Shown here: piece after piece, positions 1-6,165 of the stretch
Position numbering within the stretch: position 1 is the first letter of the stretch
Layout: each line of letters begins with the position of its first letter
The notes under the pieces: model-generated
Databases searched by the model: none
What the model was told of the DNA's origin: nothing
Seen by the model: the letters and a program-made list of their open reading frames with translations, nothing else
Made by a program: the position numbers and the translations under genes
Assembly (NCBI GenBank): GCA_030636065.1
Contig: DAOVXR010000050.1
Span: 1-8,815, forward strand
DNA length: 8,815 nucleotides
DNA from: Sedimentisphaerales bacterium
GTDB taxonomy: Bacteria > Planctomycetota > Phycisphaerae > Sedimentisphaerales > SM23-30
Reading direction: 5' to 3'

Positions 1-33
1 AATTACGCCGTGTGCCCGCTCTGTCTTTAATAA

Positions 34-49
34 AACCGTTGAAACGGTT
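34..49. repeat. Perfect 7-bp inverted repeat
   Basis: AACCGTT and AACGGTT are separated by GA. Read on the minus strand the hairpin is followed by TTTATTAAAG, which is only weakly terminator-like. The 2-nt loop means an RNA stem would open by at least one pair. Confidence 0.4.
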
Positions 50-75
50 GAAAGAAACTTTATACGAATTGTGAA

Positions 76-95
76 CCCCTCACTAAAGTGAGGGG
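76..95. repeat. REP-like hairpin with 8-bp stem
   Basis: CCCCTCAC and GTGAGGGG pair across a TAAA loop. On the minus strand the flanks read TTAGCCCC...GGGGTTCAC. The middle stem-loop of the transposase element arms has a similar arrangement, TTAGCCCA...TGGGTAA, so this may be a related copy. The similarity lies in layout and flanks rather than in the stem sequence. Confidence 0.5.
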
Positions 96-113
96 CTAAT
101 GAGAAACAGAATG

Positions 114-142
114 ACCGCGTGGGGTAAGACCCCACCCTACAA
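114..142 (+). repeat. 29-bp hairpin repeat, copy 1
   Basis: This 29-bp block is identical to 261-289. Its core is GTGGGGT-AAG-ACCCCAC (119-135), a 7-bp stem with a 3-nt loop, followed by CCTAC. A degenerate inverted copy is at 1728-1755. A hairpin with the same architecture, ending in TCCTAC, is at 330-350. Confidence 0.75.
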
Positions 143-211
143 CTACAACGACTGATAAAGAAAAAACAGAAGATAGTATTGCAGATTAAAGAGCTGAACG
201 TCCAACATTCA

Positions 212-228
212 ATCCGCCTGCGGCGGAT
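212..228. repeat. GC-rich hairpin
   Basis: ATCCGCC and GGCGGAT pair perfectly around TGC. The pairing continues outward past one mismatch with ATTC and GAAT, giving an 11-bp imperfect stem. It sits in AT-rich sequence, and its GC-rich core contrasts sharply with the flanks, as expected for an inserted repetitive palindrome. Confidence 0.5.
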
Positions 229-260
229 CGAATCAAAGAAATATTGAATAAAGAAAGAAA

Positions 261-289
261 ACCGCGTGGGGTAAGACCCCACCCTACAA
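261..289 (+). repeat. 29-bp hairpin repeat, copy 2
   Basis: Identical over 29 bp to 114-142, with the stem at 266-282. The sequences on either side of the two copies differ, so the repeated unit is close to the hairpin plus short flanks. On the minus strand the stem is followed by a T-rich stretch (TTTTCTTTCTTTATT), so this copy could also act as a terminator for the rhomboid gene. Confidence 0.75.
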
Positions 290-300
290 GATTTTCCTTC

Positions 301-313
301 GCCCTTTCAGGGC
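301..313. repeat. Hairpin resembling the outer stem-loop of the transposase element
   Basis: GCCCT-TTC-AGGGC. On the minus strand this reads AGCCC, a few bases, then AGGGCGAA. The outer stem-loop of the left element arm (5375-5390) has the same AGCCC...AGGGCGAA frame. A stand-alone, non-autonomous copy is a reasonable interpretation, but the match is short. Confidence 0.45.
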
Positions 314-329
314 TTTTAAGTTAGGCAGC

Positions 330-350
330 ATGGGCTAAAGCCCATCCTAC
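330..350 (+). repeat. Hairpin repeat ending in TCCTAC
   Basis: ATGGGCT-AA-AGCCCAT (330-345) is followed by CCTAC. The two 29-bp repeats have the same layout: a GGG/CCC stem followed by (A/T)CCTAC. It ends 16 bp from the rhomboid stop codon. Confidence 0.5.
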
Positions 351-365
351 GGGACTCGTGAACAG

Positions 366-1583
366 TTACAGTTTTTCTAACTCTGTTTCGCACATTTGTT
401 TTTGGCCCGGGTCGGTCAATCGTTCAAGGGCTGCGGATAGATGTTTTTTTGCCGGCTCTTTCTCGTTGAGATAACGGCTGTAGATAAGTCCCAGCATTAG
501 TTCGACCTGTTCGATGAACGGATAGCCACTGCGATAATGCGATAAAAAGGATTCGTAGGCGGTGGCTGCCTCTTCGTATTTTTCGGTTTGCATCAACTTA
601 TTGGCGGTGTCCAGTTGCTGCTGTTGCGGCAGTACCTGCTGCCCATCGATTTCCATCAGTTGCAGATATTTTTCGGCGGCTTCCGTCAGGTTCGAGGCGT
701 TGGCCGCCTGTGATATTTCCGCCCGTAAATCCATGATCCGTTTCTGTTGTGGACTGATTTCCGGGATGTCGGTTACTTTAGCATTTACTTTTTTTCGGTC
801 GTTCGCACCACTGTCGAACGCATCATAACCGTCTCGTGTTAGTTTGTGGTATCCATGCCGTCGCCGCCATCGGTCGATGAGCGCCCACAGGTCATAATGA
901 CTGTGCGGCAGCCAGCGCAGGGCCAGCATTATTAGTGGAATTCCGACTCCAAACGCGTAGCCGGCGAGGTGCGCCCCGTAAGCAATGCCACCTCCGCCGC
1001 TAATACGCGGTTCCAGGAGGTTATCAAAAATTATCAGTTTGAACATGATAAAATAAAGGGCTGGTACGTGCATCGATCCGATGAAAAAAATGACATACAA
1101 AACGTGAATATTGGTCTTGGGAAACAATACCATATACGCACCTGTAACCGCCGCAACCGCACCTGAAGCGCCAAGCACAGGCATATCGTTAAACAGAGCG
1201 TGGCCGAGACCGCTGAACACGCCACCTCCGAGGTACAGCAGTAAATAACCGAGGTTGCCAAGTTTGTCGTTCACGTTATTGCCGAAGATAAACAGAAACA
1301 GCATATTGCCGATGATATGCATCCAGCCGGCGTGCAAAAAGGCATAAGTAATATACTGGTGAAGTTGCGGCGGCTGGGGGTTCGGCTCGAACAGGGGCTT
1401 CGGATAGAGCTTAAAGGACTGGGCCTCGGGCCGCAGTGAGATTTTATACTGTTGTCCATCGGCGGTTTCAAAGATACGCGGCTGATAGGTATAAAGGAAA
1501 ATAGCGCAGTTCAGCACGATCAATACGTAATTCACCATCGGCTTGTTACGCAACGGATTGTCGGTGCCTATCGGAATGATCAT
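366..1583 (-). CDS. Rhomboid family intramembrane serine protease with TPR-like C-terminal extension
   Basis: A 405-residue polytopic membrane protein predicted to cleave substrates within the membrane. The six-helix rhomboid core covers roughly residues 15-222. HAGWMHIIGN has H84, H89 and N93. The catalytic serine is S140 in GASGA, and the partner histidine is H205 in AHLAGYAFG, so the Ser-His dyad is intact. After the last helix come a basic stretch (near 238-247, RWRRRHGYHK) and a soluble region. Residues about 275-405 look helical and TPR-like (LTEAAEKYLQLMEID, EKYEEAATAYESFL), which plausibly binds partners or substrates on the cytoplasmic side. The ATG start is supported by AGGAAA (plus-strand 1592-1597) 8 nt upstream. 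The gene runs alone and diverges from the SH3 gene. The family call is secure; the substrate is unknown. Confidence 0.93.
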   Translation of the reverse strand: MIIPIGTDNPLRNKPMVNYVLIVLNCAIFLYTYQPRIFETADGQQYKISLRPEAQSFKLYPKPLFEPNPQPPQLHQYITYAFLHAGWMHIIGNMLFLFIFGNNVNDKLGNLGYLLLYLGGGVFSGLGHALFNDMPVLGASGAVAAVTGAYMVLFPKTNIHVLYVIFFIGSMHVPALYFIMFKLIIFDNLLEPRISGGGGIAYGAHLAGYAFGVGIPLIMLALRWLPHSHYDLWALIDRWRRRHGYHKLTRDGYDAFDSGANDRKKVNAKVTDIPEISPQQKRIMDLRAEISQAANASNLTEAAEKYLQLMEIDGQQVLPQQQQLDTANKLMQTEKYEEAATAYESFLSHYRSGYPFIEQVELMLGLIYSRYLNEKEPAKKHLSAALERLTDPGQKQMCETELEKL

Positions 1584-1626
1584 ATATAAAGTTTCCTAAG
1601 GGTCCTAACTGTTTATAATATCGGAT

Positions 1627-1654
1627 ATTGTAGCGGTTTTGCTGGCGGGGGCAA
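1627..1654 (-). promoter_or_regulatory. Candidate promoter for the rhomboid gene
   Basis: Read on the minus strand: TTGCCC (1649-1654), 16 bp, then TACAAT (1627-1632), matching sigma-70-type -35 and -10 boxes at 4/6 and 5/6. It lies about 45 bp upstream of the ATG. The alternative TATTAT, closer to the gene, lacks a good -35 box. Confidence 0.4.
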
Positions 1655-1684
1655 GTTCTTTTGACGCCGTAAGCCCATTTTATA

Positions 1685-1700
1685 TTGACAGACAGGTCAA
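1685..1700 (+). promoter_or_regulatory. Perfect -35 box within an inverted repeat (candidate operator)
   Basis: TTGACAGACAGGTCAA holds a consensus -35 hexamer (TTGACA, 1685-1690). It is also an inverted repeat, TTGAC-N6-GTCAA. The -10 at normal spacing is poor (TAGCGT, 1708-1713), as is common for activator-dependent promoters. The site is 114 bp before the SH3 gene start. A dimeric regulator could bind here, but its identity cannot be read from the sequence. Confidence 0.35.
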
Positions 1701-1727
1701 ATTATGTTAGCGTCAAGGCCATCGTAG

Positions 1728-1755
1728 TTGCAGGGTGGGGCTGATTGACCCACGC
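1728..1755 (-). repeat. Degenerate inverted copy of the 29-bp hairpin repeat
   Basis: TTGCAGGGTGGGG followed by ACCCACGC matches, in reverse orientation, the repeats at 114-142 and 261-289, whose complement begins TTGTAGGGTGGGG and ends ACCCCACGC. The loop has expanded and the stem is shortened. It lies inside the probable 5' leader of the SH3 gene. Confidence 0.5.
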
Positions 1756-1813
1756 ATAAATAGTAAGTTTGGTTGGTCCAAAGTGGACACTAATGGGCAA
1801 TGGGAGGCCGATT

Positions 1814-3301
1814 ATGGATAACATTCGGAAAAATCACGTAACGGTTACAATTATTGGTGTTTTTGTGGCTTTTTGCAGTTCGCTCCTGATGGCCCAGGAC
1901 CACGCCGGTGGGCCGACACCTTCTGTTAACGATCAAACTGCCGATGAGCTGGTTACTGTCCCGGTGATTGAGACGGCCGCCGGTTCTGCCGAGGCTGCCT
2001 CGACATCTGTGGCTGAAGCCTCGAAGCTCGCATTCGAGCCTTATCTTGGCGTTATAACCGGGGACAATGTAAATATCCGGTCCGGGCCTGCGGAAATCTA
2101 CTATGCTGTCGGCAAGCTCCGTAAGGGCCAACAGGTGGTTGTCAGCGGCGAAAGACACGGCAAAAAGAATTGGGCCATGATCGAACCCACTGATCAATGC
2201 TTCAGCTACATTTCCAAAAAGTATGTCGTAATCCAGGATGTTTCCGATGTCCCGGACTCAGCGGTTCTTCAGGAAACACCCCCGTTACAGGAAACGATTC
2301 CATCAGCAACTGCCCCCGCAGTATCGGATATCCCTGCTGATTCGCCCGCTGACGCATCCTTAGAAAAGACTGTCATCGGAGACGATAAATTGGGCCAACC
2401 GCCAATTGCTCCGGTTGAAAAGCCTGCTGCCCGGAAATTTCTTCGTGGTATGGTAACCGGTAATTTCGTCCGGGTTCGCGTCGGTAGTATCAAGGTGCCC
2501 CCAGTCAATGCCCGACAGGTGCAGACAAGACTCAATTACGGCGCCGTTGTGCAGGTGATCGGTGAACGCGACGATTTCTATAAAATTGTCCCGCCGCCGG
2601 GTTGTTATTTCTGGACTTCGCTTGATTATATCAGGCGTGTCGGTCCGGTTACTGCCGAGACTGCTGTGAGTATTCGATCACAGGCTGCCGTTAGTGTTTC
2701 CGATAAGCCGGGGGAAAAGGTAACCCTTACACAGGTTCAATTGGAAAGGGCTGAATATCAGGAACTCGTCCGATTGTTCAAGGCCGAGCAGGACAAGCCC
2801 GTCTTGCAGCGTGAACTTGCCCCTGTGAAACAGCGACTGGTAAAATTAGTCGAAGAGGCCGGTACCCCATCGACTAAATCCCTTGCCCAGAGGCTGATGC
2901 GGACCATGGCCCGGGCTGAACTGGCTCGGAACGCACTAAAAATATCACTGTCTCAGGACGAACGTCTGCGGGTAACCCTCGAGGAGATTGACAAGAAAGT
3001 GGAACTACTCGTCTCGACCAGCGCCCCGGCCGGTATGAAACAGCAGGATAATGTTATCCAGGGGATTTTAGCACCCTCGGCAGTCTTTACCGCGACGAAC
3101 CAGAACCGTCGTTTTCTGGTGCTTGGTGATGATGATCGTATTATTTGCTATGCGGTGTCCGGCCTTGACGGCCTTGACCTGGCGCAGTGGCTCGACAAAA
3201 AGGTTTCTCTTGTCGGCAGAACCAGATTCGACACCTTCGGTAAAACCCGAATCCTTTATGTAACCGGTATTATCGAGTTACCCTCCGTAAAGAATAAGTA
3301 A
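1814..3301 (+). CDS. Exported protein with two SH3-like domains and a coiled coil
   Basis: A predicted secreted or periplasmic protein of 495 residues with no recognised enzymatic domain. The ATG at 1814 is preferred over an upstream in-frame TTG at 1769 because GGGAGG (1802-1807) lies 6 nt before it and a signal peptide then begins at residue 1: a basic N-terminus, a hydrophobic core at 8-25 and likely cleavage at LLMA|QD near residue 27. C21 lacks a proper lipobox. Residues ~77-142 form a bacterial SH3-like domain ([20 protein letters not shown]), followed by a Pro/Ala/Ser-rich linker. A second, more diverged SH3-like domain spans ~208-276. Residues ~303-400 are charged and helical. Residues ~415-490 form a small beta-rich domain ([17 protein letters not shown]) of unknown type. 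Such SH3 domains often bind peptidoglycan or peptides, so a cell-wall role is likely but inferred. It precedes uvrB by one base. Confidence 0.8.
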   Translation: MDNIRKNHVTVTIIGVFVAFCSSLLMAQDHAGGPTPSVNDQTADELVTVPVIETAAGSAEAASTSVAEASKLAFEPYLGVITGDNVNIRSGPAEIYYAVGKLRKGQQVVVSGERHGKKNWAMIEPTDQCFSYISKKYVVIQDVSDVPDSAVLQETPPLQETIPSATAPAVSDIPADSPADASLEKTVIGDDKLGQPPIAPVEKPAARKFLRGMVTGNFVRVRVGSIKVPPVNARQVQTRLNYGAVVQVIGERDDFYKIVPPPGCYFWTSLDYIRRVGPVTAETAVSIRSQAAVSVSDKPGEKVTLTQVQLERAEYQELVRLFKAEQDKPVLQRELAPVKQRLVKLVEEAGTPSTKSLAQRLMRTMARAELARNALKISLSQDERLRVTLEEIDKKVELLVSTSAPAGMKQQDNVIQGILAPSAVFTATNQNRRFLVLGDDDRIICYAVSGLDGLDLAQWLDKKVSLVGRTRFDTFGKTRILYVTGIIELPSVKNK

Positions 3302-3302
3302 A

Positions 3303-5354
3303 TTGTCCTGTGAAACGAACAGCAAAAGAAGTGCCGAAGGTTTTCAAATAATAAGCGATTATTCCCCGGCCGGCGATCAGCCCCAGGCCATCGAACGTCT
3401 TATCGAAGGAATAAATCGTGGTCAGCGCCGCCAAACACTTATGGGCGTAACAGGCTCGGGTAAAACCTTCACTATGGCCCACGTCATCCGGCAGGTCCGC
3501 AAGCCCACTCTCGTTATAAGTCATAATAAAACACTTGCCGCTCAGCTTTATGAGGAATTTAAGGGGCTGTTCCCTCAAAACGCCGTCGAGTATTTTGTCA
3601 GCTATTATGATTATTATCAACCTGAGGCGTATATCCCCCAGCGGGACATCTATATCGAAAAAGACGCCTCCCGTAACGATGATATAGACCGCCTTCGCCT
3701 GAGTACTACGACTTCGCTGATGTCCCGTTCGGATGTTATTGTGGTTGCCTCGGTCTCTTGTATCTATGGTCTTGGTTCTCCCGAAGATTATAAGCACATG
3801 GTCGTGCCGTTGCGAGTGGGGTTGACCGTTGATCGTGATGATATGCTCCGTAGTTTTACCGACATTCTTTACGACCGGAATGATGTAGCATTCGACCGCG
3901 GCAAGTTCCGTGTTCGCGGCGACGTGGTGGAAATCTGGCCGGCCTACGAAGAGTTTGCCGTTCGTGTCGAAATGTTCGGTGACGAAATTGAGAAGATATC
4001 ACTTGTCAACCCAACCAGCGGCGAAGAGTTAGCCCGGGAACACCAGACCTTTATTTATCCGGCACAGCATTATGTTATGCCTGAAGATCGTATCGAGTCA
4101 GCCCTGGCGTCTGTTTCAGCGGAGTTGGATCAGCGATTGTTACAGTTGCGTAGTGAAGGCAAATTACTCGAGGCCCAGCGGCTCAGTGCTCGTACTCGTT
4201 ACGATATGGAAATGGTTCGTGAAGTCGGCTATTGTAGCGGGATCGAAAACTATGCCCGTCATCTTGCCGGTCGGTCCGCTGACGCCCGTCCGCATACCCT
4301 GATCGATTACTTTCCCGATGATTTTCTTGTCTTTATCGATGAGTCGCATGTTACTATCCCGCAATTACGGGCTATGCACGCCGGCGACCAAAGCCGCAAG
4401 ACCGTTCTGGTTGAGCATGGCTTTCGATTACCCAGCGCTATGGACAACCGTCCTCTGCGTTTCGATGAGTTCGAATCGCTGATAAACCAGGCTGTTTTTG
4501 TCAGCGCCACTCCCAGCCCTTACGAACTGGAAAAGTGCGGGGGAGCCGTCGTCGAGCAGATGATTCGGCCCACGGGCCTGATCGATCCGGAAATTCGCGT
4601 TGAGTCCGCCCGCGGTCAGGTGCCTCACCTTTTGGGCCAAATCGGAAAACGAGTCGATGTTAAGGAGCGAGTGCTTGTTACCGTTCTGACCAAGCGACTT
4701 GCCGAGGACCTCAGCGGTTATATCAGGGAAAAGGGGTACCGCTGCCAGTATCTGCATAGTGAAATCAATACTCTCGAACGTGTCGAAATCCTCCGCCAAC
4801 TTCGGCTGGGCGAATTTGATGTTCTGGTCGGTGTTAATCTGCTGCGCGAAGGGCTTGATCTGCCCGAGGTCTCGCTTGTTGCCATTCTTGACGCCGATAA
4901 GGAAGGCTTCCTTCGCAGCGAAACCGCACTGGTTCAAACGATCGGACGCACTGCCCGTAATGTTAATGCGCAGGTTATCCTTTATGCCGATACCATTACT
5001 AATTCCATGCGGCGGGCTATGGATGAGACCGACCGCCGACGAGGTGTGCAGCAGCGGTACAACACAGAGCACGGCATAACACCTGAAACCGTCAAAAAAG
5101 CGATCCGCAACGGTTTCGAACACGAACTTCAGGCCCGCCGGCTCGCCCAGCAGGCTCTCACGCATGACGAAAAGGAATACGAATGTGAGGAGCTTATCGC
5201 CATACTGGAAAAGGAGATGTTAGCCGCCGCCGAAGCACTTGAATTCGAAAAGGCCGCTCATATCCGAGACCAGATAAAAGAACTCCAGGATGCCCCGGAA
5301 CTAAAAAGCGCTAAAACCCATAAAAGACGAAAAAATGTTAAACATAAAAATTAA
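3303..5354 (+). CDS. uvrB: UvrABC system protein B (excision nuclease helicase subunit)
   Basis: The damage-verifying ATPase/helicase of nucleotide excision repair. It loads onto lesions with UvrA and recruits UvrC for incision, in the cytoplasm on DNA. The 683 residues match the family's usual size. Walker A is GVTGSGKT (48-55). The aromatic beta-hairpin that clamps DNA is [15 protein letters not shown] (101-115). The DEAD-like box is IDESH (345-349), then VSATP (400-404), [12 protein letters not shown] (513-524) and QTIGRTARN (545-553). The C-terminal UVR motif that contacts UvrC is at ~628-663, and a lysine-rich tail ends the protein. The start is TTG; an in-frame stop at 3288-3290 and the absence of any early ATG leave little choice. 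No strong ribosome site is visible. The preceding stop codon is one base away, so translation is probably coupled to the SH3 gene. Confidence 0.98.
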   Translation: MSCETNSKRSAEGFQIISDYSPAGDQPQAIERLIEGINRGQRRQTLMGVTGSGKTFTMAHVIRQVRKPTLVISHNKTLAAQLYEEFKGLFPQNAVEYFVSYYDYYQPEAYIPQRDIYIEKDASRNDDIDRLRLSTTTSLMSRSDVIVVASVSCIYGLGSPEDYKHMVVPLRVGLTVDRDDMLRSFTDILYDRNDVAFDRGKFRVRGDVVEIWPAYEEFAVRVEMFGDEIEKISLVNPTSGEELAREHQTFIYPAQHYVMPEDRIESALASVSAELDQRLLQLRSEGKLLEAQRLSARTRYDMEMVREVGYCSGIENYARHLAGRSADARPHTLIDYFPDDFLVFIDESHVTIPQLRAMHAGDQSRKTVLVEHGFRLPSAMDNRPLRFDEFESLINQAVFVSATPSPYELEKCGGAVVEQMIRPTGLIDPEIRVESARGQVPHLLGQIGKRVDVKERVLVTVLTKRLAEDLSGYIREKGYRCQYLHSEINTLERVEILRQLRLGEFDVLVGVNLLREGLDLPEVSLVAILDADKEGFLRSETALVQTIGRTARNVNAQVILYADTITNSMRRAMDETDRRRGVQQRYNTEHGITPETVKKAIRNGFEHELQARRLAQQALTHDEKEYECEELIAILEKEMLAAAEALEFEKAAHIRDQIKELQDAPELKSAKTHKRRKNVKHKN

Positions 5355-5371
5355 GTAAGGCCTGAAATGAT

Positions 5372-5462
5372 TTTAGCCCGTTAGGGCGAAACATGTTAGC
5401 CCATGGCGGAAGCCATGGGTAAGGGATAAATAATATATTATTAGCCCCGTCGGGGCGACACA
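5372..5462 (+). repeat. Left inverted arm with three stem-loops
   Basis: The outer hairpin is GCCC (5376-5379) with GGGC (5384-5387). The middle hairpin is CCCATGGC-GGAA-GCCATGGG (5400-5419), with a GNRA-type loop. A 14-nt AT palindrome follows (5429-5442), then the inner hairpin GCCCC-GTC-GGGGC (5444-5456) followed by GACACA. The outer 32 bases align with the complement of the right arm with two substitutions and one indel. The middle stem differs at a base pair that changes on both sides. Confidence 0.75.
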
Positions 5463-5474
5463 AAGAAGAACCCA

Positions 5475-5927
5475 ATGAGTCATACTTTTTCAAAATTATT
5501 TTTCCATTGTGTTTTCAGTACCAAAGGTAGATGCCCACTGCTAAAGGGAGACATATCGGATAAGATAAACGCTTATATGGCCGGCATTGCCAGCAATCAT
5601 AATGCCCACCTTATCCGAGCCGGCGGCATTGCCGATCATCGGCATTTGCTATTGGAATTAAAACCTGCAACAAATGTTTCCGATATTATCAGGATTATCA
5701 AAGCTAATTCGTCTAAATGGCTTAGAGAAACAGTGCCTGATATGGCTGTATTTGGTTGGCAAACAGGATATTCAGCTTTTACCGTGAGTGCCTCGGCGCG
5801 AGAAAAGGTGGTTAGTTATATTGATGGGCAAGAGGAACATCATCGAAAATTGACTTTTGAGCAGGAATTGATTATACTTCTCGAGCGCCACGGCATCGCA
5901 CATGATATATCTCATTTTAAGGATTGA
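5475..5927 (+). CDS. Y1/HUH transposase, IS200-like, REP-associated type
   Basis: A 150-residue single-strand DNA endonuclease/transposase predicted to cut and rejoin the hairpin ends of its element through a 5'-phosphotyrosine. The metal-binding motif is DHRHLLLEL (54-62), with H55 and H57; the residue between them is Arg, where IS200-type proteins normally have a hydrophobic one. The catalytic tyrosine is probably Y115 in YIDGQEEHH, with Q119 four residues later as in characterised TnpA proteins. WQTGYSAFTVSAS (95-107) and the C-terminal HGIAHD are typical of the subfamily. Length is normal and the frame is open throughout, so it may be functional. Start context is weak (AAGAAGAA about 5 nt upstream). 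No accessory TnpB is present. Family call secure; activity unproven. Confidence 0.9.
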   Translation: MSHTFSKLFFHCVFSTKGRCPLLKGDISDKINAYMAGIASNHNAHLIRAGGIADHRHLLLELKPATNVSDIIRIIKANSSKWLRETVPDMAVFGWQTGYSAFTVSASAREKVVSYIDGQEEHHRKLTFEQELIILLERHGIAHDISHFKD

Positions 5928-5932
5928 TTCGA

Positions 5933-6025
5933 TGTGTCGCCCCTAACGGGGCTTTGAGATAATGGCGGGGGACAGTTACCCACGGCTGCCGCCGTGGGCT
6001 AACATGGTTCGCCCTACGGGCTTAA
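5933..6025 (-). repeat. Right inverted arm with three stem-loops
   Basis: Mirror image of the left arm. The inner hairpin is GCCCC-TAAC-GGGGC (5939-5952), preceded by TGTGTC, which matches the left arm's GACACA. The middle hairpin is CCCACGGC-TGCC-GCCGTGGG (5979-5998). The outer hairpin is GCCC-TAC-GGGC (6011-6021 region). The spacer between the middle and inner hairpins is unrelated to that of the left arm, so conservation is concentrated in the stems and their immediate flanks. Confidence 0.75.
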
Positions 6026-6055
6026 CTCGATGGTATAGGAATTTGTATTTTGAAT

Positions 6056-6114
6056 GTATCGCAGCCGTCCCGGCTGCTTCTTTGACTTTTGCTGGCGAGA
6101 CGCCAGCGGTACAA
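6056..6114 (+). repeat. Double-hairpin repeat, copy A
   Basis: Begins GTATCGC and contains two stem-loops: GCAGCCG-TCC-CGGCTGC (6061-6077) and GCTGGCG-AGA-CGCCAGC (6091-6107). It ends TACAA. The same order, loops (TCC and AGA) and flanks occur at 8043-8104. It differs in sequence from the transposase element's stem-loops, so it is treated as a separate family. Confidence 0.65.
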
Positions 6115-6120
6115 AGTCCC

Positions 6121-6151
6121 GGATAAAGCACGATTAAGTCCCTCTTTATCC
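6121..6151 (+). promoter_or_regulatory. Inverted repeat just upstream of nadC
   Basis: GGATAAAG (6121-6128) and CTTTATCC (6144-6151) form an 8-bp stem with a 15-nt loop, 14 bases before the nadC ATG. TCCCGG (6117-6122) could alternatively pair with CCGGGA (6159-6164) directly at the start codon, and the two pairings exclude each other. This could be an operator or a leader hairpin affecting translation. The regulatory role is inferred. Confidence 0.35.
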
Positions 6152-6165
6152 AGACACACCGGGAT

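Larger units (their letters stand above)
1..365. other. Non-coding region dense in short hairpins
   Basis: No credible gene is visible in these 365 bases. The stretch contains at least seven short inverted repeats: 34-49, 76-95, 119-135, 212-228, 266-282, 301-313 and 330-345. Several resemble each other or the stem-loops at the ends of the transposase element at 5372-6025. It lies downstream of the minus-strand rhomboid gene, so some of the hairpins may also end that transcript. It reads as an accumulation site for REP-like repeats rather than a decayed gene. Confidence 0.7.
5372..6025 (+). mobile_element. IS200/REP-associated type element with long structured inverted arms
   Basis: A compact unit of about 654 bp: a Y1 transposase gene flanked by inverted arms, with only 12 bp between the left arm and the start codon and 5 bp between the stop and the right arm. 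Each arm contains three stem-loops in mirrored order. The element occupies most of the gap between uvrB and nadC and interrupts neither. Single-stranded-DNA transposases of this family recognise end hairpins and usually make no target duplication; none is obvious here. The outer limits are set by where arm similarity stops and could be a few bases off. Confidence 0.75.

Noticed and set aside
76..350. Clustered repeats considered as a CRISPR array
   Set aside because: Only two identical units, with unequal unrelated spacing of more than 100 bp, each a hairpin with a 3-nt loop; no cas genes.
562..828. Plus-strand open frames within the rhomboid gene
   Set aside because: Low-complexity composition, no ribosome site, and fully inside a gene with intact catalytic motifs on the other strand.
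1769..1813. TTG at 1769 as start of the SH3 protein
   Set aside because: No ribosome site, and it would bury the signal peptide 15 residues in; ATG 1814 has GGGAGG at good spacing.
4428..5165. 245-codon minus-strand open frame inside uvrB
   Set aside because: Antisense shadow of a strongly conserved gene; the translation shows no recognisable domain.
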